Shown: positions 6,812-15,934, counted from the first letter of the stretch. The stretch: 64,000 bases of DNA from Aphodovivens sp036306585 (GCA_036306585.1 JAXJZF010000002.1:124001-188000); one strand, 5' to 3'. Translations and numbers: made by a program. The notes: a model not told the origin generated them from the sequence alone.

Positions 6812-8263
6812 TTAGCGCTGTTTGGAGGAATGGCGGCGAGCGACGTCGGCGCGATGCGAGCGGCCGGGACGGAAATCGCCTTTGCGGGTTTGGCGGACAG
6901 GTGCAGCGGAAGCATGTTTGGAGCCTTTCTTTTTCGGCCCCATCGCGTGCTGGCTTTCCGCGTTGCCGCGCTTGCTGCTCGCCTTGCGCGCAGCAGTGCC
7001 CGGCGCCACAGCGTTCGCGGTCTTCTTGCGCTTTTTGCGTTCGCGTGCGGCCTGCTCTTTGCGGGCTTGAGCGATGTCGGGATCGGACAGCGTCTCATGG
7101 CGCGCTTGCTTTTTCGCCACAGCAAGCCGGGCGTCTTCGGAGGTGAAGCTTGACAGCTCTAAAAGGGGTATCTTCTGTTTGATGAGCTTTTCTATGGCGT
7201 CGAGATCGGCTTCGGTGTCGGGCGTGACGAACGACACCGCGAAGCCGGCCTCGCCGGCGCGACCCGTACGACCGATGCGGTGCACGTAGCTCTCGGGCGG
7301 GTGCGGCAGGTCGTAGTTCACCACGTAGGCCACCTGGTCGACATCGATGCCGCGTGCGAGCACGTCAGTGGCGACGACGATGTCCACCTCGCCCGCGTCG
7401 AAGCGATCGAGCGTGCGCTTGCGCGCGTTCTGCGATCGATCGGCATGGATGGGTTCCGCTTTATGGCCGGCTTTTTTCAGGCGTCGGCATACGGTGTCGG
7501 CACCGCGGCGCGTGCGGGTGAACACGATGACGCGCTTCGAGCCCTTTTCGGCCAGCAGGGCACGCAGATACTCGGGCCGTGCCAGCTTGGGGGTGCGGAT
7601 GAGGTACTGGGTGATGGTGTCGGCGACATCGCCGCGATGCGCCACCTCCACGCGCGCCGGGTCGTGCATCAGATCGCGGGCGTGGCGGTTCACCGCATCG
7701 TCGATCGTCGCCGAGAACAGCAGCGTCTGGCGCGTGCGCGGCGTCTCCGACACGATGTGCTTAACGGAGGGCCAGAACCCCATGTCGAGCATGCGATCGG
7801 CTTCGTCGAGCACTAGCGCTTCCACATCGGCGAGCCTCACGGCGTGCTGCTGGATGAGATCGATCAGGCGACCGGGCGTGGCGATGAGGACGTCGGTGCC
7901 GCGTTTCAGACTTTCCACCTGCGGGTTGTATGATAGGCCACCCACCACGGTGAGAATGCGATGGTGCGTTGCCTTGGCGATGGTCTCTAACACTTCGCCG
8001 ATCTGCTGGGCAAGCTCTCTGGTGGGGGTGATGATGAGCGCCAGGGGTCCCTGGCAGCCTTTTGCGTACCCGATGCGGTCCAGAAGGGGGAGCGAGAACG
8101 CCGCGGTCTTACCGGTGCCGGTTTTGGCGGCGGCGATGAGGTCGCGGCCCTCGAGGACAAACGGAATCGCCTGCTGCTGGACGGGGGTGGGCTCGGTGTA
8201 TCCCAGAAGCGCGACGGCTTCCAGGGCTCGCTCGGAAAGGCCGAGCGTGTCGAACGAGGTCAT
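6812..8263 (-). CDS. DEAD-box ATP-dependent RNA helicase (RhlE-like)
   Basis: 483 aa cytosolic RNA-unwinding ATPase. Domain 1 has the Q motif (FDTLGLSERALEAVALLGYTEPTPVQ in part), AAKTGTGKT at about 44-52, PTRELAQQ, the DEAD box in LVLDEADRMLDMGF and SAT; domain 2 has VIFTRTRRGAD, ATDVLARGID and HRIGRTGRAG. The last 110 residues are basic and low-complexity (KKRKKTANAV, KKKGSKHAS), as in RhlE/CsdA-type helicases of ribosome assembly and cold growth. ATG at 8263 behind AAGGAT is used because upstream in-frame codons precede no motif. Which RhlE/CshA subgroup it belongs to is open. Confidence 0.92.
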   Translation of the reverse strand: MTSFDTLGLSERALEAVALLGYTEPTPVQQQAIPFVLEGRDLIAAAKTGTGKTAAFSLPLLDRIGYAKGCQGPLALIITPTRELAQQIGEVLETIAKATHHRILTVVGGLSYNPQVESLKRGTDVLIATPGRLIDLIQQHAVRLADVEALVLDEADRMLDMGFWPSVKHIVSETPRTRQTLLFSATIDDAVNRHARDLMHDPARVEVAHRGDVADTITQYLIRTPKLARPEYLRALLAEKGSKRVIVFTRTRRGADTVCRRLKKAGHKAEPIHADRSQNARKRTLDRFDAGEVDIVVATDVLARGIDVDQVAYVVNYDLPHPPESYVHRIGRTGRAGEAGFAVSFVTPDTEADLDAIEKLIKQKIPLLELSSFTSEDARLAVAKKQARHETLSDPDIAQARKEQAARERKKRKKTANAVAPGTAARKASSKRGNAESQHAMGPKKKGSKHASAAPVRQTRKGDFRPGRSHRADVARRHSSKQR

Positions 8264-8369
8264 AGGGGCGGATCCTTTCGATCTCCATGCCACTTCCTGC
8301 GCAGTGGCCGCGCTGCCGCGTGGCGGCGGAAAAGGTTCTTACGTGCGCTTCGCGCGCCGGCTTCGGGTG

Positions 8370-9770
8370 CTAGCGGATATGCGCGGGCTTCCTACCCCAA
8401 TAGAAGTGCAGGAAGTGCTTGCGGCGCGTGGGGTCGCTTGCAGGCTCCGGATGCTCGGCAAGCCTCAGCGCCGCATGGGCGATGTCGCGTGCCGCGTCGG
8501 GCTTGCGCAGGAAGCTGCCGTTGATGAGCATGGCGCGCAGGCTCTCGGGGTTGCGCGAGATGTGCCGCAGGGTGTCCACCAGCTCGCGGGTGGTGGTCAC
8601 GTGCAGCGCAGCGCCCAGCCCGGTGAGGGTGCGCACGTTTATGTTCTCCTGTCCGTATGCTTTCCCGAGAAGAATCATGGGAACCTGAGCGCATAGGCAT
8701 TCGGTGACCGTGAGACCGCCGGATTTACAGATGACCAGGTTGGATGCTGCCATCAAAGAGGCCATCTGATCGACGTAGCCGAACACGGTCACGTTCTCAA
8801 GGCCCATCTCCTTCACTTCCTCGCGCAAGTGCGAGGCGTATTCGCCGTCCTGCCCCGCGACGATGGCAAGGTGCAGGTTGTCGAAGGTGTGCACGTAGGG
8901 CAGCGCTTTGTCCAGTGCTTCGCGGAAGTGCACGTACGGGCGCGGAAGGTAGGCTCCCGCCAAGGCCAACACGAGGTTCTTGTCGATGGGAAGCCCCAGC
9001 TGGGTGCGGATCTCGGCGACGTCATAGGTGCGGCGGAAATCCTCTCGGGTGGGGATTCCGGTGATGAGGATGCGCTCCTCGGGCACTTTGCGCGGGCGCA
9101 GCGTCTCGGCCATCGATTCGCTGGCAACGCAGAACAGGTCGGAGTGCAGGTGAGGCCACAATCCTTCGGTCTCGTAGTCGGTGGGCACGCACACGATGGG
9201 GAAGTTCTGCGCGGTGAGCATGCGCGCACCTACGGCGACGTTGGCAGCCGTGATGTGCGTGCAAATGATCGCGAGTGGCTTGCGTTTGCGCACGTGCTCG
9301 GTGAAGGCGGGGAACATGATGCGCGACCATATGGTGCCGCCGCCCCATAGCAGCCTGCCGGTGAAGGTGTAGCGCCAGGTGAGGTCGTAGATGGGGCGGG
9401 TGAAGCCGGTGAACAACGAGGCGGTCTTGTCGCCATCGAATTTGATGCGGCCCCAGTCCAGGATGTCGAGGACCTCCACTTCGAGGCTGCTCGGGATCGC
9501 CGGATCTCCGTCGTTGCGGAGCATCTCGAATGCTTGGGCGATGGCGTTGGCGGCGCTGCGATGGCCCGATCCCACCGAAGCGTGGACCACCATCACCACG
9601 GGGCTCTCGCCATCGGTTTCCGCAGCTGCGAGGAGCATTTGCCTGCTCTCCGATGCGGGTGGTCGCTCGATCGCGGCAGCATCCCCGTTTTCAACGGCAT
9701 GGTGCTCGCCGGCGCCTTGGGGACCGTCTTCGCGCGGGATATGCTGCGTTTCGCTGATAGATGCCTCCAT
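8370..9770 (-). CDS. Glycosyltransferase of the MGDG synthase / processive diacylglycerol glucosyltransferase family
   Basis: 466 aa. After about 55 polar residues the GT28-type fold begins with VVMVVHASVGSGHRSAANAIAQAF, the signature start of UgtP/MGDG synthases (PF06925), then the C-terminal lobe with VICKSGGLTVTECLCAQVPMIL, which binds the nucleotide-sugar. Such enzymes add glucose or galactose to diacylglycerol at the inner membrane face and supply glycolipids and lipoteichoic-type anchors. YDLTWRYTFTGRLLWGGG resembles the membrane/acceptor region. The start at 9770 lacks a strong ribosome site; later starts within the first 50 residues are possible. It stands between the helicase and tRNA-Arg, all on the minus strand. 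Sugar and acceptor unknown. Confidence 0.85.
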   Translation of the reverse strand: MEASISETQHIPREDGPQGAGEHHAVENGDAAAIERPPASESRQMLLAAAETDGESPVVMVVHASVGSGHRSAANAIAQAFEMLRNDGDPAIPSSLEVEVLDILDWGRIKFDGDKTASLFTGFTRPIYDLTWRYTFTGRLLWGGGTIWSRIMFPAFTEHVRKRKPLAIICTHITAANVAVGARMLTAQNFPIVCVPTDYETEGLWPHLHSDLFCVASESMAETLRPRKVPEERILITGIPTREDFRRTYDVAEIRTQLGLPIDKNLVLALAGAYLPRPYVHFREALDKALPYVHTFDNLHLAIVAGQDGEYASHLREEVKEMGLENVTVFGYVDQMASLMAASNLVICKSGGLTVTECLCAQVPMILLGKAYGQENINVRTLTGLGAALHVTTTRELVDTLRHISRNPESLRAMLINGSFLRKPDAARDIAHAALRLAEHPEPASDPTRRKHFLHFYWGRKPAHIR

Positions 9771-9841
9771 ACGGGCTGAGGGAAGTAACGTGCGTGAGCG
9801 GATGGACCAAGGGCCGGCTTTCGCCGGCCCGTTAAGCTCCC

Positions 9842-9917
9842 TGGTGCCCTCGACAGGATTCGAACCTGCGGTCTTCTGCTCCGGAGGCAGACGCCCTATC
9901 CACTGGGCTACGAGGGC
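9842..9917 (-). tRNA. tRNA-Arg (anticodon CCG)
   Basis: The 76-base cloverleaf reads GCCCTCG acceptor, D-arm AGCCCAGTGGATAGGGC, anticodon stem CTGCC/GGCAG enclosing loop TCCGGA region with anticodon CCG, T-loop TTCGAAT, CGAGGGC and an encoded ACCA end. It decodes CGG. Confidence 0.95.
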
Positions 9918-9928
9918 AAGCTTTTCAG

Positions 9929-9934
9929 ATTATA
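9929..9934 (-). promoter_or_regulatory. -10 element of tRNA-Arg promoter
   Basis: TATAAT on the minus strand lies 12 bases upstream of the mature tRNA 5' end. No good -35 at 16-18 bases was found, so only the -10 is called. The same segment also precedes the divergent methyltransferase gene. Confidence 0.45.
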
Positions 9935-9989
9935 CGCTATCATGTGCCCAATCAGAAAGATCAACAGGAAACGACCAACTGGAGGGTGC

Positions 9990-11327
9990 GTGGAAGCACA
10001 GCAGATCATCACCGTGAAGCGCATGGGCTACGGGTCCGAGGCGGTAGGCCGACTCGCCGATGGCAAGACCGTGTTCGTGGAGGGCGCGGCCCCTGGCGAC
10101 GTCGTCGAGGTCGCCGTCGTGGAGGACAAGCCCACGTTCTGCCGGGCGCGCATCGTGCGCGTCGTGGAGCCGTCCGACGTTCGCGTTCAGCCGTTCTGCG
10201 AGATGGGGGGCGTGTGTGGCGGGTGCCCCTGGCAGCACGTGTCCTACGATGCGCAGTTGGTGGCGAAACGGGACAACGTGGTCGCCGCGCTCGTGCGCAC
10301 CGCGCATTTCGCTGCGGATGCCGCCGAGGAGGCGGTTGCGCCCTGCGTGCCCAGCAAGCGGCAGACGGGGTACCGCAACAAACTGGAGCTGGGGGTGTCG
10401 CGGGCGACGGACGGCGGTTTGGCGCTTGGGTTTCTGCGCGAGGGTTCGCATGATCCGGTGGTCCCCGTATCGTGCCCTGTTGCGACCAGGCCCATCCAGA
10501 AAGCACCCAAGGCGCTGCGCGGCGCATTGCGCTTTCTGTCCGGATCCCAGGATCTGGGGCTGTTCCGCGTGGGCGTGCGCGGCAGCGTGCGCACCGGCGA
10601 GGTGGAGATCGCCCTGTGGACGTCCCCGGGCGCATTTCCGCGCGCGGCGGTTGCGAACACGCTCGGAAGCGCGCTCAAGGCGACGAGCATCGTGCGCGTG
10701 GTGGCCGAGCCCGGGCGCGCCCGGAAGGTCAAGAAGGTGGAGGTTCTGGCGGGGAAGGGCTATTGGGCCGAAGAGCTTTCCGGTTGTGCGTTCCGCACTA
10801 GCGCGCCCTCGTTTTTCCAGGTGAACACGGCTCAGGCGGAAAAACTGGTCGATTCGGTGCTGGTAGGGCTCTCCAACGGGGACCCCGCGCGGTTGGGAGG
10901 GCGGTTGGTGGCCGACCTATATTCGGGCGGTGGCACGTTCTCGGTGCCGCTCGCGCGCGCCGGTGCCGATACGATCGCCGTCGAATCGGCGGGGTCGTCG
11001 GTGCGCGACCTGCGTCGAAACGCGGAAGCCAACCATGTGGACATCGAGGTGATCGGAGGCGACACGGCACGCGAGCTGCCCGAGCTGGGAGGGCTGGACG
11101 CGTTGGTGGTGGACCCGCCGCGCGCCGGCCTCGCCGACGGCGTGGTGGAAAGCATTGCCGCAGCCGCCCCGGGCCGCGTGGCATACGTCAGCTGCAACCC
11201 TGCCACCTGGGCACGCGATGTTGCCCGCTTCGAGCAAAACGGCTACCAGCTGCTGAAGGCCACGCCCGTGGACATGTTCCCCCAAACCCACCACATAGAA
11301 GTAGCCAGCATCTTCAGGCGCCTATAG
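9990..11327 (+). CDS. rlmD: 23S rRNA (uracil-5-)-methyltransferase, RlmD/RumA family
   Basis: S-adenosylmethionine-dependent RNA m5U methyltransferase, about 445 aa. N-terminal TRAM domain (residues 1-60), then a CX5CX2C cluster motif (Cys70, Cys76, Cys79 in CEMGGVCGGC) typical of [4Fe-4S] RumA-type enzymes, then the methyltransferase domain with DLYSGGGTFSVPLARAG, VDPPRAGL and the catalytic YVSCNPATWARD near the C-terminus. GTG at 9990 is preferred because GGAGGG lies just upstream, though the spacing is tight (3-4 bases); ATG at 9942 is the alternative. The family also holds RlmC and TrmA-like enzymes, so the exact uridine is not proven. Confidence 0.88.
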   Translation: MEAQQIITVKRMGYGSEAVGRLADGKTVFVEGAAPGDVVEVAVVEDKPTFCRARIVRVVEPSDVRVQPFCEMGGVCGGCPWQHVSYDAQLVAKRDNVVAALVRTAHFAADAAEEAVAPCVPSKRQTGYRNKLELGVSRATDGGLALGFLREGSHDPVVPVSCPVATRPIQKAPKALRGALRFLSGSQDLGLFRVGVRGSVRTGEVEIALWTSPGAFPRAAVANTLGSALKATSIVRVVAEPGRARKVKKVEVLAGKGYWAEELSGCAFRTSAPSFFQVNTAQAEKLVDSVLVGLSNGDPARLGGRLVADLYSGGGTFSVPLARAGADTIAVESAGSSVRDLRRNAEANHVDIEVIGGDTARELPELGGLDALVVDPPRAGLADGVVESIAAAAPGRVAYVSCNPATWARDVARFEQNGYQLLKATPVDMFPQTHHIEVASIFRRL

Positions 11328-11486
11328 CCAAAACCGGCAGAGCCGAAAGTCATCCTTCTCGGCTAAGATAATCGCGTAAGCGGTTCTGGAGCGGGGTTCG
11401 TGTGCGGTTCCGCACGAGCCGAAAGCGCCAGCGGAGCTTTCGGGCAAGTCCAGGTCTGTTTGAGCGCGGGATCCCGCCTGGAAAGA

Positions 11487-11876
11487 CTATTCCCCCGCGT
11501 CGAGGAAAATCTTTCGAGTGACGAAATTCCAGATCATCACGATAGCCGTGGCGCCGATTTTCGTGACGAGGTAATGGATGCCTAGTAGCTCGACGCCCGC
11601 CCACATGCACAGATTGTTGATGATAAGGCCAATGATCGACAGCACCACGAAGATGACGAACTCGCGCCGACGGCTCATGTCTTCTTTGTGGGTGAATACG
11701 TAGCGCATGGACGCGAGGTAGTTGAACACGACCGAAACGGTGAACGAAATGGTGGCGCTTACCAGGTAGTTCACGCCGAAAACCTCGGTGAGTAGCGCCA
11801 ATAGGCCATAATCGATGACGAAAGCGATGACGCCGACCACTCCGAACTTCATGAACTGCGCTATCAGCTTTCCCAC
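11487..11876 (-). CDS. GtrA-family membrane protein
   Basis: About 129 aa with four hydrophobic segments. It starts VGKLIAQFMKFGVVGVIAFVIDYGLL, the recognisable GtrA/DPMS N-terminus, and ends WNFVTRKIFLDAGE, also typical (WNFxxxRxxVF-type end). GtrA proteins are thought to move undecaprenyl-phosphate-linked sugars across the membrane for wall or polymer glycosylation. The GTG at 11876 is chosen because GGAAAGGG lies 8 bases upstream and the protein then aligns with family starts; an ATG at 11933 would add 19 polar residues. It is divergent from a GT2 glycosyltransferase, the usual functional partner of this family. Confidence 0.85.
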   Translation of the reverse strand: MGKLIAQFMKFGVVGVIAFVIDYGLLALLTEVFGVNYLVSATISFTVSVVFNYLASMRYVFTHKEDMSRRREFVIFVVLSIIGLIINNLCMWAGVELLGIHYLVTKIGATAIVMIWNFVTRKIFLDAGE

Positions 11877-12058
11877 GTTTGCGACCCTTTCCGCGTATCC
11901 ATTGCCGTATGACAGGCACGTATTGTGGCACATGTCGGCCCCTACCGGGCGCCTCGTCGTGGGTTTTCGCTAGGAAATCGCCTGCAAGCGCTTCGAAGGG
12001 GTTGTTTTTGCGATACGATTCGAAAAATGCGATTTTACAGTTTCTTGAGGAGGGATCC

Positions 12059-13012
12059 ATGGCCGATAGGGGTTCGTACGGCGACGTCGCGGTTCTCATA
12101 CCCTGTTATAACGAGGCGGTGACCATCGCGAAGGTCGTCGACGATTTCAAGCGCGAGCTTCCCGGGGCGCTCATCTACGTCTACGACAACAACTCGTCGG
12201 ACGGCACGGGCGACATCGCCCGCGAGCATGGCGCCATCGTGCGCGTCGAGCGCCGCCAGGGCAAGGGCAACGTCGTCCGCCAGATGATCCGCGACATCGA
12301 CGCGCGCTATTTCGTCATGGTCGACGGCGACGACACCTATCCCGCCGAGGCCGCGCGCGATCTGCTGGAACCCCTCTACGCCGACCAGGCCGACATGGTG
12401 GTGGGGGACCGCCTGTCCAACGGCACCTACGGGGAGGAGAACGATCGCGCCTTCCACGGCTTCGGCAACGACCTCGTGCGCTTCCTCATAAAGGCCATTT
12501 ACGGATTCGAGTTTTCCGACGTCATGACGGGCTACCGTGCCTTCAACGAGGTGTTCGCCAAGACCATGCCCGTGCTCTCGCCCGGCTTCGAGATCGAGAC
12601 CGAGCTTTCCATCCATGCCGTCGATAAGCGCTGGCGCATCGCCGAGGTGCCCATCGACTACCGCGACCGTCCCGAGGGCAGCGAGTCGAAGCTGTCCACG
12701 TTCTCCGACGGCATGAAGGTGCTGCTCACCATCCTCTCGTTGTTCAAGGACTACCGGCCCTTGGCGTTGTTCGGATGGGTGGCGCTCATCCTGTGCATTG
12801 TCGGCTTGGCGGTGGGCATCCCGGTCGTCGTCGAGTTCGCCAACACCGGGCTGGTCCCCAGGCTGCCCAGCGCCATCCTCGCGGTTGCCTTCGTCAGCGC
12901 CGGCGCCATGTCGCTTGTGTGCGGGCTCGTCCTGGACACGGTGGTGAAGGGCACGCGTAAGCAGTATGAGCTCGAGGTGACGGCGACCTACGCGAACCTG
13001 CGCCGGGGCTAG
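12059..13012 (+). CDS. Family 2 glycosyltransferase, DPM1/polyprenyl-phosphate type, with two C-terminal membrane helices
   Basis: 317 aa. The GT-A domain shows VAVLIPCYNEAVTIAKVV, the D-x-D in VMVDGDDTYPAEAA, and EIETELSIHAVDKRWRIAEVPIDYRDRPEGSESKL, as in polyprenol-phosphate sugar transferases (DPM1/GtrB-like). Two hydrophobic segments follow (about 236-258 and 273-297). It should charge undecaprenyl phosphate with a hexose on the inner face; the divergent GtrA protein would then flip it, and a third enzyme, not seen here, would use it outside. Ribosome site GAGGAGGG fixes the ATG. Sugar identity is not readable. Confidence 0.88.
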   Translation: MADRGSYGDVAVLIPCYNEAVTIAKVVDDFKRELPGALIYVYDNNSSDGTGDIAREHGAIVRVERRQGKGNVVRQMIRDIDARYFVMVDGDDTYPAEAARDLLEPLYADQADMVVGDRLSNGTYGEENDRAFHGFGNDLVRFLIKAIYGFEFSDVMTGYRAFNEVFAKTMPVLSPGFEIETELSIHAVDKRWRIAEVPIDYRDRPEGSESKLSTFSDGMKVLLTILSLFKDYRPLALFGWVALILCIVGLAVGIPVVVEFANTGLVPRLPSAILAVAFVSAGAMSLVCGLVLDTVVKGTRKQYELEVTATYANLRRG

Positions 13013-13069
13013 CGGGCCGCTTCTTCCGGCATGCGGTGGGCGACGATGCCTCGACCCGGAAATTTCTTC

Positions 13070-13098
13070 TTGCGCGCTTGCGGGGTATATGCCATAAT
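13070..13098 (+). promoter_or_regulatory. Promoter of tRNA-Glu
   Basis: TTGCGC (13070-13075), 17-base spacer, CATAAT (13093-13098), 32 bases before the tRNA. Good spacing, fair match. Confidence 0.55.
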
Positions 13099-13130
13099 TG
13101 GCAGGCTTCGATCACGGAAGCAGGCATTTC

Positions 13131-13205
13131 GTCCCCATAGTCTAGAGGTCAGGACGCGGCCCTTTCAAGGCTGAGACACGGGTTCGATTCCCGTTGGGGG
13201 CACCA
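13131..13205 (+). tRNA. tRNA-Glu (anticodon TTC)
   Basis: 75 bases including encoded CCA. Acceptor GTCCCCA pairs with TGGGGGC (one U-G), D-arm TAGTCTAGAGGTCAGGA, anticodon loop CTTTCAA with TTC, T-arm CGGGTTCGATTCCCG. The sequence is close to bacterial tRNA-Glu. Confidence 0.96.
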
Positions 13206-13213
13206 TGAACATT

Positions 13214-13239
13214 ACGGCGGCCATACGGCCGCCGTTTTT
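13214..13239 (+). terminator. Terminator of tRNA-Glu
   Basis: Perfect 9-bp stem ACGGCGGCC/GGCCGCCGT, ATAC loop, followed by TTTTC. It starts 8 bases after the tRNA. Confidence 0.9.
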
Positions 13240-13440
13240 CGTATCGCGAGATGCGGCGACGCGGTTTGCCGTGCAGCGTGAATGTTATAAGGTTTTTGCC
13301 TGATTGGGCCCGCATACTGTTAGAATCCTGTTTCGTATGCGGTGGATCCGCCTGGCTTATCGTGCGGATTTCCCCCATGCCCCTGCCGGGCGTTTCGGCT
13401 CGATGAGGGGCGGCAATGCAACCGAGCAAAAGGAGCCACC

Positions 13441-13974
13441 ATGGCCATGTATACCCCCGAGTATCAGCCGACGGGCAAGGAGATCGCCGTCTTCAAGACG
13501 TCCAAGGGCACCATCCGCGTGCAGCTTGCCGGCGAGGATGCGCCCATCCATGTGGGCAATTTCGTCGAGCTGGCGCAGAAGGGCTTCTACGACAACCTGA
13601 AGTTCCATCGTTACGTCCCCGGGTTCGTCGTCCAGGGCGGCTGCCCCAACACGCGCGAGCTTGCTCCCGAAGAAGTGGTGGAGAAGGCAGGCAATCCCTT
13701 CGCAGGCTTGGGCACGGGCGGTCCGGGCTACTCCATTAAGGAGGAGTTCACCACCAACCCTCATAACGATCACAAGGACGGCGCGCTTGCTATGGCCCGC
13801 TCCCAGGATCCCAACTCCGCGGGCTCTCAGTTCTACTTCTGCCTGGGCCCTCAGCCCATGCTCGACTCCGGCTACACGGTGTTCGGCCAGACCATCGAAG
13901 GCAAGGACGTCATCGGCCAGCTTCGCGTGGGCGACGTGATCGAGACCATCGAAATCGAGAACGTGGAGCAGTAG
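13441..13974 (+). CDS. Cyclophilin-type peptidyl-prolyl cis-trans isomerase
   Basis: 177 aa, single cyclophilin domain, no signal peptide, so probably cytosolic. It catalyses cis-trans isomerisation of X-Pro bonds. The core is clear: DAPIHVGNFVELAQKGFYDNLKFHRYVPGFVVQGG with the catalytic Arg in FHR, ALAMARSQDPNSAGSQFYF, and the final GYTVFGQTIEGKDVI. The usual SQFFI is SQFYFCL here, a mild change. Ribosome site AAAAGGAG lies 7 bases before the ATG. Preceded by tRNA-Glu and its terminator, followed by a TPR membrane protein 31 bases later. Confidence 0.94.
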   Translation: MAMYTPEYQPTGKEIAVFKTSKGTIRVQLAGEDAPIHVGNFVELAQKGFYDNLKFHRYVPGFVVQGGCPNTRELAPEEVVEKAGNPFAGLGTGGPGYSIKEEFTTNPHNDHKDGALAMARSQDPNSAGSQFYFCLGPQPMLDSGYTVFGQTIEGKDVIGQLRVGDVIETIEIENVEQ

Positions 13975-14005
13975 GCGAGCTACTGCCCGAAAACAGAGGA
14001 TTCAG

Positions 14006-15355
14006 ATGAACAACGAGCTTTTTCAACAGGCGCGATCCGCTAACGCGGCGGGGGACCATCGCAGGGCGCTGGAGCTGTTCACTCAGTGCCTGCAGGATTC
14101 TGGCTCTCCGTTGGCGCCGGGCGAAACGGGCCTTCTGTATCACCAGATCGGCAACTGCCTCATCAGGTTGAAGGATCCCAACGAAGCCATTCACGCTTAT
14201 TCGCAGGCGACGGCGGACACCGTCTATCCGGCGCTGGGCGCGGTCCATTACAACTTGGGCATGGCCTATGCCTCGCTGCATGATTATGAGGATGCGGTGA
14301 GCAACTTCAAGCATGCCATCGACGATGAGCGCTACGAGACTCCCTATAAGGCGTACAGCGCCATGGGCAATGCGCTTTTGAAGCTCGGGAAGTCGACCGA
14401 GGCCGGCGTGGCGTTTCGCGAAGCCGCCCTCGACGAGACCAACCCCGACCCCACCAAGGCGCTGCTCAACTTGGGCATCTGCTTCATGGCCCTGGGGCGC
14501 CCCTTGGACGCCATCTCGTCCTACGAGAGCGCGATGCAGTTCGACATGCGGTCCGACACGCGCAACAAGCTCAATGCCAACCTGGGCCAGGCCTATGTGG
14601 CCAGCGGCCAGATGCAGAAGGCGGTGAACGCCTTCGAGCAGGCCATCGCCGACAAGACCTATTTCCTCAGCGATTCAGCCAGCGTCGACTACCAGCGCGC
14701 CGTCGCCGCGGTCGCGCAGGGCGCTTCCGAGGTCACGCAGGTCATCGAGCCGGTGGCGGATATGTCGGGTCTCGACGTGGCCGCCGATGGGACGGCGCTT
14801 CTACCTGAGGAGATGGGCGACCCGTACGGCACCCAGGATCCGTATTACTACGCCGACGCCTACGGCGACCCGCAGGGATACGCCGCCGAGGCGGACGACC
14901 GCTTCTTCACCGCTTCCGATGAGGAACTCGAGCAGTGGTCACGCGGCATGGTGAAGATGGAGCGCAAGCGCCGTGGCGTGGGTTTGAAGATCTTCATCGT
15001 TATCATCGTGCTGCTGCTGATCGCCGTGGGCGCCTGCGCGTTCCTGTACACGCAGGGCTACGGCTTCCCCACGCAGGAGCAGGTGGTGCAACAGCTGTTC
15101 TCCGATCCGTCCAATGCCCAAAGCGTTATGGCGCAGGGCGTCGATGAGAGCGCCGTCGATTCCATCACGGATATCCTCGTGCAGGACAGCGATCCCACCG
15201 TCAATGGGGTCGACCGCTCCATGAGCTCGTCGATCGCCTATGTGACTGCCGACACCGGGGATGGCGGCCAGGTGGATTACCAGGTTTCGCTATCGCGCGA
15301 CTTGGTGGGCTGGAAAGTCTCCGACGTCCAGCTGTACTTCGCTAGCCGCAATTAA
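14006..15355 (+). CDS. TPR-repeat membrane protein, unknown function
   Basis: 449 aa. Residues 1-230 are at least five tetratricopeptide helix pairs (for example GLLYHQIGNCLIRLKDPNEAIHAYSQA, ALGAVHYNLGMAYASLHDYEDAVSNFKHA in parts), so the cytoplasmic half is a protein-binding scaffold. A linker rich in D/Y/E follows, then one transmembrane helix (about 331-353, LKIFIVIIVLLLIAVGACAFLY), and an external C-terminal domain of about 95 residues. Partners are unknown; nothing nearby argues for a system. AGAGGATTCAG precedes the ATG. It lies between a cyclophilin and ndk. Confidence 0.82.
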   Translation: MNNELFQQARSANAAGDHRRALELFTQCLQDSGSPLAPGETGLLYHQIGNCLIRLKDPNEAIHAYSQATADTVYPALGAVHYNLGMAYASLHDYEDAVSNFKHAIDDERYETPYKAYSAMGNALLKLGKSTEAGVAFREAALDETNPDPTKALLNLGICFMALGRPLDAISSYESAMQFDMRSDTRNKLNANLGQAYVASGQMQKAVNAFEQAIADKTYFLSDSASVDYQRAVAAVAQGASEVTQVIEPVADMSGLDVAADGTALLPEEMGDPYGTQDPYYYADAYGDPQGYAAEADDRFFTASDEELEQWSRGMVKMERKRRGVGLKIFIVIIVLLLIAVGACAFLYTQGYGFPTQEQVVQQLFSDPSNAQSVMAQGVDESAVDSITDILVQDSDPTVNGVDRSMSSSIAYVTADTGDGGQVDYQVSLSRDLVGWKVSDVQLYFASRN

Positions 15356-15370
15356 GCGGCGGGAACCAGT

Positions 15371-15396
15371 GGGCTTCGCCCGGCGATGCGCCGGGC
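15371..15396 (+). promoter_or_regulatory. Overlapping alternative hairpins upstream of ndk
   Basis: GGGC-TTC-GCCC and GCCCGGCG-ATG-CGCCGGGC share the same GCCC, so only one can form at a time. No T-run follows. A regulatory role is possible but not shown. Confidence 0.3.
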
Positions 15397-15445
15397 AGGC
15401 GATATAAGTGAAACGTACCGAACGATTTTCGAAAGGCAGGAATCA

Positions 15446-15856
15446 ATGGCCATCCAGAGAACCTACAGCATGATCAAGCCCGACGGCGTACGCAACGGCC
15501 ACATCGGCGAGATCATCAACCGTTTCGAGCGCGCGGGCCTCAAGATCGAGCGCATGGAGCTGGGCATGGTTACCCCCGAGCAGGCGAAGGCGAACTATGC
15601 CGAGCATGAGGGCAAGCCCTTCTACGAGGGCCTCATCTCCTACATCACCAGCGGCCCGGTTGTGAAGATGGTCATCTCCGGCGAGGGCGCCATTGCCAAG
15701 TGCCGCTCCCTCATGGGCGCCACTAATCCGGCTGAAGCTGCCCCCGGCACGATTCGCGGCGACTTTGGTCTGATCATGGACGAAAATGTGATCCATGGAT
15801 CGGATTCCCCCGAGTCCGCCGAGCGCGAGATCGGCGTCTTTTTCCCGGCTGAATAG
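15446..15856 (+). CDS. ndk: Nucleoside diphosphate kinase
   Basis: 136 aa, the normal bacterial size. Transfers the gamma phosphate from ATP to other NDPs through a phospho-histidine. Start AIQRTYSMIKPDGVRNG, the catalytic histidine in NVIHGSDSPESAEREI near residue 114-118, and RGDFGLIMDENV are all present. ATG at 15446 follows GAAAGGCAGG; an upstream in-frame ATG at 15386 would add 20 residues unlike the family. Ends before a strong terminator that isolates it from the hydrogenase operon. Confidence 0.96.
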   Translation: MAIQRTYSMIKPDGVRNGHIGEIINRFERAGLKIERMELGMVTPEQAKANYAEHEGKPFYEGLISYITSGPVVKMVISGEGAIAKCRSLMGATNPAEAAPGTIRGDFGLIMDENVIHGSDSPESAEREIGVFFPAE

Positions 15857-15880
15857 CCAGGGCAAGCCTTCCAGGGCACG

Positions 15881-15934
15881 AAGCCTCGACACCGGTCCAC
15901 CCCAGCGGCGCGACTGGTGCCGAGGCTTTTTTCT
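15881..15934 (+). terminator. Terminator of ndk
   Basis: Stem AAGCCTCG/CGAGGCTT extended by a partial inner stem (ACACCGGTC with GACTGGTG), followed by TTTTTTC. Confidence 0.8.
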
